DNA of 64,000 nt from Acidobacteriota bacterium (lineage in GTDB: Bacteria > Acidobacteriota > Thermoanaerobaculia > Multivoradales > J023). Within the stretch, counting starts at the first letter, position 1; the number at the start of each line of letters is the position of its first letter. Of the stretch, positions 59,338-64,000 are shown in pieces. Made by a program: the position numbers and the translations under genes. The stretch is from contig JAJCXO010000030.1 in NCBI GenBank assembly GCA_029263395.1, positions 111,699 through 175,698 on the forward strand, read 5' to 3'. Below the pieces are notes generated by a model that made no database searches, was not told the origin of the DNA, and saw nothing but the letters and a program-made list of their open reading frames with translations.

Positions 59338-61788
59338 GTGAAACGCTTGCTTGCAACCTCCATCGTGCTCCTATTGCCCTTGCTACGCACCGGACCGCTC
59401 GCCGCTCACGAGGGTGCACCTTGCGTCGACGGCTTTGCGGACACCTATCCTTGCCATGAGATCGATCTCGAACATTGGCTCGACCTCGACGAGCTCGGTG
59501 GCTCTGCCTCCACCAGAGGCTCCGATATCTGGGGATGGACAGACACCGGCAGCGGACGCGAGTTTGCCCTGGTTGCCCTCACCGACGCGACAGCTTTCGT
59601 CGAGATCACCGACCCGCAAGAACCCATCTACCTGGGGAGCCTGCCGAGCGCGTCAACGGAGGTGGAGGTCTGGCGCGATGTCAAAACCTACAACAACCAT
59701 GCGTTCATCGTCGCGGATTTTGTGGCGGGTCATGGCATGCAGGTCTTCGATTTGAGCCAGTTGCTGGCGGTGGTGAGCCCACCGGTGACCTTCTCCGAGA
59801 CTGCCAACTACGCCGGTTTCGAGCGCGCCCACAATATTGTGATCAACGAAGCGACGGGAACGGCCTACGGTGTCGGCACCGACACGTGTACCGGCGGGCT
59901 GCACATGATCGATATTCAGACTCCGGCCAGCCCAAGCTTCCTGGGTTGTTTTGATGCCGATGGCTACACCCATGATGCGCAATGTGTCACCTACGCGGGG
60001 CCAGACACCGACTATCAAGGCCAGGATCTGTGTTTCAATTCCAACACCGACACCCTGACGATCGCCAATGTCACCGATCCAGCCAATCCAGTGCAGATCT
60101 CACGTACCGGCTATGCCGGTGTGGGTTACACCCATCAGGGTTGGCTCACCGAAGACCACGCCTTCTTTCTGCTCGACGACGAAACCGACGAACAGAGCTT
60201 CGGACACAACACCAAAACTTACATCTGGGATCTGGCGGACCTCGATCTGCCGACCGTGAGCGCCATCTACGAGGGTCCTGCCGCAGCTTCCGACCACAAC
60301 CTCTACGTCCGCGAGAGCTTCGCTTACCTGGCGAACTATCGCAGTGGGTTGCGAATTCTCAACATCGAAGACATCGCCAACGGCAATCTGTCCGAGATCG
60401 GCTACTTCGATACGGTACCGGCATCGGACGCACCAGGTTTTGTCGGCGCTTGGAGCTCTTACCCCTACTTCGAGAGCGGCACCGTGATCGTCAGCGATAC
60501 GGTCAGCGGTTTGTTCGTCCTGCGACCGACCGCCGTTTGTACCGCTCCCACCACCGCCCTGGGCCTCACCACCACTCCGGCAGGTGACAACCAAATTGAT
60601 CTCAGTTGGACCGACGATGCCCTGCCCGAGGAGAGCTATCGCATCTACCGTTCATTCGGTTCCTGTCCGGGGGGCACCTTCGAGCTGATCGCGGATTCCG
60701 TGACCGGCGGCGCCTACTCCGACACCACCGCCTCCGGCAGCGTGGACTATGCGTACGAGGTTCGCAAAGTTGATCTCACCGGCGGTTGCGAATCTGCCGG
60801 GAATAGCTGTTCCAACGCCACCACCACCGGCGTCTGCAACGCGCCGCCGATCTTCTCCGGCGTGACTTCAGTCGACAACGCCGAAACCCCCACATGCCGG
60901 CTGGACGTCGCGTGGGATTCAGCGATTCCCAACTGTGGAAGCGGAACAAATTATTCGGTCTATCGATCACAGACCTCGGGTTTCACACCCAGCACCACCA
61001 ATCGTGTGGCGACCGGGCTGGCCACGACCACTTGGCCCGATTTCAACGTCCTCGACGACACCACCTACTACTACGTGACTCGGGCGACCGACGACGGCAG
61101 CGGGGTCGAAGACTCCAACCTCGTCGAGCGGGCAGCCATCGCAACCGGCCCAGCCGCCGACGGTACCTTCTCCACCGGCGCCGAAGTCGGCGATCCGGGA
61201 CTCGGAGTCGACATCGGTGGGCGGGTGGCACTCAAGCACGCTGGTTGGCACCTCTCGGATGCCCGTGCTCATTTTGGAGACCGCAGCTTCTTTTCCGAAT
61301 ACACCAGCGGCCTGTGCTCAGCGATCAGCACGCCGCCGATGCAACTCACCGCTGGCGAAAGCTCGGAGCTTTCGTTCTGGACCGTGTACGACATCGAAGA
61401 CGAAAACGGAACCGGTCTCGCCTGGGACGGCGGCGTCGTCGAACTTTCGACCGACGGCACCAACTGGCAGCGGCTCGATCTCGACCTCGGCTATCCAACC
61501 ACCTGGCGTGCGAGCTCGGACGCTTGTGGCTACGCAACCGGTTCCCCAACGTTCAGCGGTCTCAACCTCACCTGGGCACGATACGCCGCAGATCTGTCGC
61601 CCTGGGCCGGCCTCACCGTCTCCGTGCGTTGGAACTTCTCAACCGACGGCGCCGCAACTCGTGAAGGTTGGTACATCGACGACATCGAAATCACCCATGT
61701 CCAACTACCGAGCGCCTGTTCGTCGGCCGCAGCACTCATCTTCGAAGATGGTTTTGAGTCGGGAGATCTGTCTGGCTGGGCGCCTTAG
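59338..61788 (+). CDS. Secreted choice-of-anchor B family protein with C-terminal DGFESGD motif
   Basis: 816 residues from a GTG at 59338 (GATGAGG upstream; the longer frame from 58948 lacks a start signal). Signal peptide LLATSIVLLLPLLRTGPLAA. Residues about 25-400 are LVIVD-type beta-propeller repeats of the choice-of-anchor B family (DIWGWTDTGSGREFALV; VTDPANPVQISRTGYAG). Two fibronectin type III-like modules and a C-terminal beta-sandwich follow. The last residues, ALIFEDGFESGDLSGW, form a motif found at the ends of many exported proteins in a few phyla and may be a sorting or processing tag. The ligand is unknown. Confidence 0.85.
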   Translation: MKRLLATSIVLLLPLLRTGPLAAHEGAPCVDGFADTYPCHEIDLEHWLDLDELGGSASTRGSDIWGWTDTGSGREFALVALTDATAFVEITDPQEPIYLGSLPSASTEVEVWRDVKTYNNHAFIVADFVAGHGMQVFDLSQLLAVVSPPVTFSETANYAGFERAHNIVINEATGTAYGVGTDTCTGGLHMIDIQTPASPSFLGCFDADGYTHDAQCVTYAGPDTDYQGQDLCFNSNTDTLTIANVTDPANPVQISRTGYAGVGYTHQGWLTEDHAFFLLDDETDEQSFGHNTKTYIWDLADLDLPTVSAIYEGPAAASDHNLYVRESFAYLANYRSGLRILNIEDIANGNLSEIGYFDTVPASDAPGFVGAWSSYPYFESGTVIVSDTVSGLFVLRPTAVCTAPTTALGLTTTPAGDNQIDLSWTDDALPEESYRIYRSFGSCPGGTFELIADSVTGGAYSDTTASGSVDYAYEVRKVDLTGGCESAGNSCSNATTTGVCNAPPIFSGVTSVDNAETPTCRLDVAWDSAIPNCGSGTNYSVYRSQTSGFTPSTTNRVATGLATTTWPDFNVLDDTTYYYVTRATDDGSGVEDSNLVERAAIATGPAADGTFSTGAEVGDPGLGVDIGGRVALKHAGWHLSDARAHFGDRSFFSEYTSGLCSAISTPPMQLTAGESSELSFWTVYDIEDENGTGLAWDGGVVELSTDGTNWQRLDLDLGYPTTWRASSDACGYATGSPTFSGLNLTWARYAADLSPWAGLTVSVRWNFSTDGAATREGWYIDDIEITHVQLPSACSSAAALIFEDGFESGDLSGWAP

Positions 61789-61849
61789 GCCAGTGCTGCC
61801 CCGAGAGTACCCCTTGAGACCCCTCGTCTTACACGGACGCTCGGAGACG

Positions 61850-62035
61850 CATAACAATAACAGTAGGATCTAAATCCTATCTGAACTGCTATGCGCACAA
61901 AACACCACAAGAAAGAGGCAAAGAATGGGTTATTATATCGATTTAAAAAACATAAGCATCGATAAATAAAAAGAAATATTAAAGACAACAGAGTTGATTC
62001 CAAACACATAACAAAATTTTCAACTCGACGTTTTT
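61850..62035 (+). pseudogene. AT-rich patch with a nonsense-interrupted gene relic
   Basis: In the 433-bp gap 61789-62221 the composition switches sharply to AT-rich. From the ATG at 61925 (AAGAGG upstream) the frame reads MGYYIDLKNISIDK, TAA, KEILKTTELIPNT, TAA. The text before and after the first stop looks continuous, as if one Tyr codon had become TAA. It recalls the start of small HHH/DUF4332-type proteins from AT-rich genomes; that family call is from memory and tentative. Confidence 0.4.
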
Positions 62036-62045
62036 CGCTGCTCCT

Positions 62046-62085
62046 GCGTCGCTCTGAAAGACGCGGGCTAAACTGGCGTTAGCCC
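62046..62085. terminator. Two adjacent hairpins in the accessory gap
   Basis: GCGTC/GACGC (62046-62064) is directly followed by GGGCTAA-ACTGGCG-TTAGCCC (62065-62085), a perfect 7-bp stem. They lie at the return from AT-rich to GC-rich sequence and could be a terminator or part of a repeat. Confidence 0.45.
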
Positions 62086-62221
62086 GACCGAGGCCTCGTT
62101 ATGACCAACTTCTTGAAATCACTATCATCAAACAAGCAGCCTTGAGCGCGACTTCAGTCAATCGCCCCCATCAGCAGGCCTCTCCACCCCCAACGGATGT
62201 ACCAACCAGGAGCGAGACCTA

Positions 62222-62617
62222 ATGAAAGACATCCCTGGAATCGATGAAGACGGCAATCCTAAAAATGGCCCCTTTGAGCTGTTCTTCAAGAACGGCCTTA
62301 TCTCTTGCCAGGGTGAGTTCGACAACGGAAAGAAATCAGGAAAGTGGAAGTACTTTCTCAACAATGGCCAGATGCAGTCCTCCGGCAGCTTCAAGGACGG
62401 AAAGATCGTTGGTCGGTGGAAATGGTTCTTCAAGACTGGCGAACCGCGGGCGACTGGCGGCTTCGACGATGAAGAGCAGAAGCAGGGTGTCTGGAAGCGA
62501 TACCATGCCAATGGCCAACTCTGGGACGAAGGTCGCTTCGAACACGGCAAGAAGAGGGGCACTTGGAAGGTTTACGATGAGGCGGGCCAGCTCCTAAAGA
62601 CGCAAACTTTCAAGTAG
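62222..62617 (+). CDS. MORN-repeat (YwqK-like) protein
   Basis: 131 residues, nearly all MORN_2-type repeats of about 22 residues: NGPFELFFKNGLISCQGEF, KSGKWKYFLNNGQMQSSGSF, IVGRWKWFFKTGEP, QGVWKRYHANGQLWDEGRF, KRGTWKVYDEAGQLL. YwqK-type proteins are often annotated as antitoxins/immunity proteins in toxin loci, but MORN proteins have many roles. AGGAG lies upstream of the ATG. It belongs to the accessory block at the end of the window. Confidence 0.8.
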   Translation: MKDIPGIDEDGNPKNGPFELFFKNGLISCQGEFDNGKKSGKWKYFLNNGQMQSSGSFKDGKIVGRWKWFFKTGEPRATGGFDDEEQKQGVWKRYHANGQLWDEGRFEHGKKRGTWKVYDEAGQLLKTQTFK

Positions 62618-62804
62618 CGGATCGGGCGCCCGTTGAATTGGAGAACAGCTGGAAGGTAAACTTTTCCCGAAACGGCGGATAACAAAGCCACGCACCGGAA
62701 TGGCAGATTCGGGCCGAATCTGAAATCCACGTCGCTGGCTGCCGCCCGGTTACGGCCGTCGTCCTGTCACCATCAATCCTATTCCACAACTGATCGGCAA
62801 TTTC

Positions 62805-63284
62805 ATGCGACTTTCACTTTACTTTGTCATGGCGGTTATCGGACTCAGCAGCTCGGTTGAAGCTCATGTCGATAACCCTTTCGCTGATGTCCTTGCGAGG
62901 CCAACCGAGATTAAAGTGCTCGATACCGACGACGAGCAGACGAGACTTCTCAAACAGTGCTTCAATGCGGCTCACAACGAGATGCGGCAGCGTTACAATT
63001 ATTGGCTCCAGGGTATTGGTGACATCGATGGATTTCTCAACTCGATCGATCGGCTCCAGAAAGCTCGCATTGAAATCAGTCCCGACACAAGCGAAATAGT
63101 GTGTGTTCAAGAAAAACTTGCGTTTATCCGGGAAATTGAAGCGCAATGCAAAAAGGAAAACTCGAAAGCGAAGTACGAGTCGATTCGCGTAATTAATGAA
63201 GCAAGCGCAAAGGCATTTCGCGTTCGCACGGAACTGGAACTTGCAAAGTTGAAGCGTGTCATTAAATCCTCCCCCGACAAGTGA
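62805..63284 (+). CDS. Exported helical protein of unknown function
   Basis: 159 residues with a signal peptide (YFVMAVIGLSSSVEA) and a fully helical mature part (LLKQCFNAAHNEMRQRYNYW; FIREIEAQCKKENSKAKYES; VRTELELAKLKRV). The pattern resembles a helical unit frequent in planctomycete exported proteins (LLKxRxNAA...YxLxAEIxLxR). It has a less GC-rich codon choice than the core genes. No function is assigned. Confidence 0.65.
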   Translation: MRLSLYFVMAVIGLSSSVEAHVDNPFADVLARPTEIKVLDTDDEQTRLLKQCFNAAHNEMRQRYNYWLQGIGDIDGFLNSIDRLQKARIEISPDTSEIVCVQEKLAFIREIEAQCKKENSKAKYESIRVINEASAKAFRVRTELELAKLKRVIKSSPDK

Positions 63285-63386
63285 CAGAATATTTGCGTGT
63301 ATCCGAGTTGTGGTCGGGCCGTTTTCTGGAATCCCACGTCACTCGCCACAATCGTGTTACGCTTGTCATTATCCCACTGAAATTGA

Positions 63387-63722
63387 ATGCCCATACCTGA
63401 CGCCGATCGAGCGGTCGCGACGGACGAGAAGGTCCGCGACTACTTGCTGAACCTTGGCCACCCAGATGGTGGTTCCAAGGCGGTTTGGTTTCACTCGCTG
63501 GGCTATGCCCGCGACGATTGGCGCGATCTTTCCGCCGATTTGCTCGCGATCGCACGGGAGTGCGACAGCTTCGATACCGAATCCACCCGCTTTGGTGTAA
63601 AATACAAGGCTTCGGGGGTGATTGGCCGTCCTGACCATCGCCCCGGCTCGGTCCTTACTGTGTGGATCGTCGAGGACGACGACCCGCCACGATTGGTCAC
63701 TGCATACCCGGACGACAAATGA
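63387..63722 (+). CDS. DUF6883 family protein
   Basis: 111 residues. MPIPDADRAVATDEKVRDYL, NLGHPDGGSKAVWFHSLGY and the closing strand VLTVWIVEDDDPPRLVTAY match the small DUF6883 proteins, which often sit in polymorphic-toxin or toxin-antitoxin neighbourhoods. Stop and start overlap with the next gene (ATGA), so they are made together. Confidence 0.78.
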   Translation: MPIPDADRAVATDEKVRDYLLNLGHPDGGSKAVWFHSLGYARDDWRDLSADLLAIARECDSFDTESTRFGVKYKASGVIGRPDHRPGSVLTVWIVEDDDPPRLVTAYPDDK

Positions 63723-63946
63723 TGATTGCCGAACACTCGCTCGTTGTACTCGACTCTGATCCGACCCACGTCAAACTGACTCGTGGTGATGTCGGAACGG
63801 TCGTTCATGTTTACAAGGACGGCAAAGGCTACGAGGTCGAATTTGTCGATGGTGGTGGGCAAACCGTGGCTTTGGTCACCGTCGGGGCCAACGATGTTCG
63901 CCCGATCAAGGCTGGGGAGTTGCTCCACATTCGAACAACCGCGTAA
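63719..63946 (+). CDS. DUF4926 family protein
   Basis: 75 residues from the ATG at 63719 that overlaps the DUF6883 stop. LTRGDVGTVVHVYKDGKGYE followed by VEFVDGGGQTVALVTV is the DUF4926 pattern, a small SH3-like barrel. DUF4926 genes are typically the second partner after DUF6883; the pair is thought to be TA- or immunity-like, without proof. The remaining 54 bp of the window show nothing. Confidence 0.82.
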   Translation: MMIAEHSLVVLDSDPTHVKLTRGDVGTVVHVYKDGKGYEVEFVDGGGQTVALVTVGANDVRPIKAGELLHIRTTA

Positions 63947-64000
63947 GGGATAACACCTACATGGCCTCTTAAGTCAAGAGAAGGCACCGGTAGCGGCCCG

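Noticed and set aside
1..64000. Integrase, transposase, rRNA or tRNA genes
   Set aside because: None recognised on either strand; the mobile-element signals are limited to non-coding repeats and a short AT-rich relic.

Overview
The window is 64 kb of GC-rich (about 60 percent by eye) bacterial chromosome. No rRNA, tRNA, CRISPR array, transposase or phage gene was found. The gene style points to a large-genome, Gram-negative, free-living heterotroph, most probably an Acidobacteriota relative of the Thermoanaerobaculia type. The clues are a Ser/Thr kinase fused to kinesin-light-chain TPRs, a nucleotide-transporter/HEAT protein, thrombospondin type 3 repeats on a secreted GH16 enzyme, a choice-of-anchor B protein ending in an FEDGFESGD-type motif, and many secreted or envelope proteins. 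The phylum call is inference and is not proven by a marker gene.

Layout. 1-4.4 kb: end of a sulfatase-superfamily gene, a methyltransferase and a small membrane protein, an ICMT-like enzyme and an SDR. 4.5-9.0 kb: a regulatory module made of a GAF-AAA-Fis enhancer-binding protein, three dyad sites, a sigma-54-type promoter, an orphan 60-residue protein and an RsbW/RsbV/RsbU partner-switching set. 9.0-13.5 kb: a TldE/PmbA-like protein, an exported PIMT, purE and two exported paralogues of unknown function. 13.6-20.6 kb: a multipass membrane protein, an NTT-HEAT transporter with a separate cNMP-binding protein, an exported PPP-type phosphatase and a DUF393 protein. 20.6-24.0 kb: tmk, holB, a DsbA-like protein and a nitroreductase. 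24.1-31.8 kb: GH16 enzyme, small membrane protein, sulfatase-like enzyme, msrP, mannose-1-phosphate guanylyltransferase and trmB. 31.8-37.9 kb: outer-membrane barrel, O-antigen ligase family protein, TPR-like protein, VanZ and metF. 37.9-43.1 kb: Ser/Thr kinase, DUF368 lipid-carrier transporter, exported DUF1579-like protein and SDR. 43.5-52.1 kb: an MFP plus two RND permeases. 52.1-57.3 kb: rhomboid protease, Cdc48-type AAA ATPase, membrane and TPR-membrane proteins, and an exported kinase-like protein. 57.2-61.8 kb: B12-radical SAM protein and choice-of-anchor B protein. 61.8-64 kb: an accessory end with an AT-rich gene relic, a MORN/YwqK protein and a DUF6883-DUF4926 pair.

The non-coding DNA is unusually informative. 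A roughly 224-bp repeat with terminal inverted repeats and a central stem that covaries between copies occurs three times. Two of the copies fill convergent gene gaps. Three 42-bp hairpin-bearing tandem repeats and a four-hairpin cluster mark other gaps. Short (14-18 bp) tandem duplications repeatedly sit at gene starts, stops and signal peptides. The strongest candidates for an undescribed system are the sigma-54-controlled partner-switch module (4.5-9.0 kb), the covarying repeat family, and the rhomboid/AAA/TPR membrane cluster (52-56 kb).
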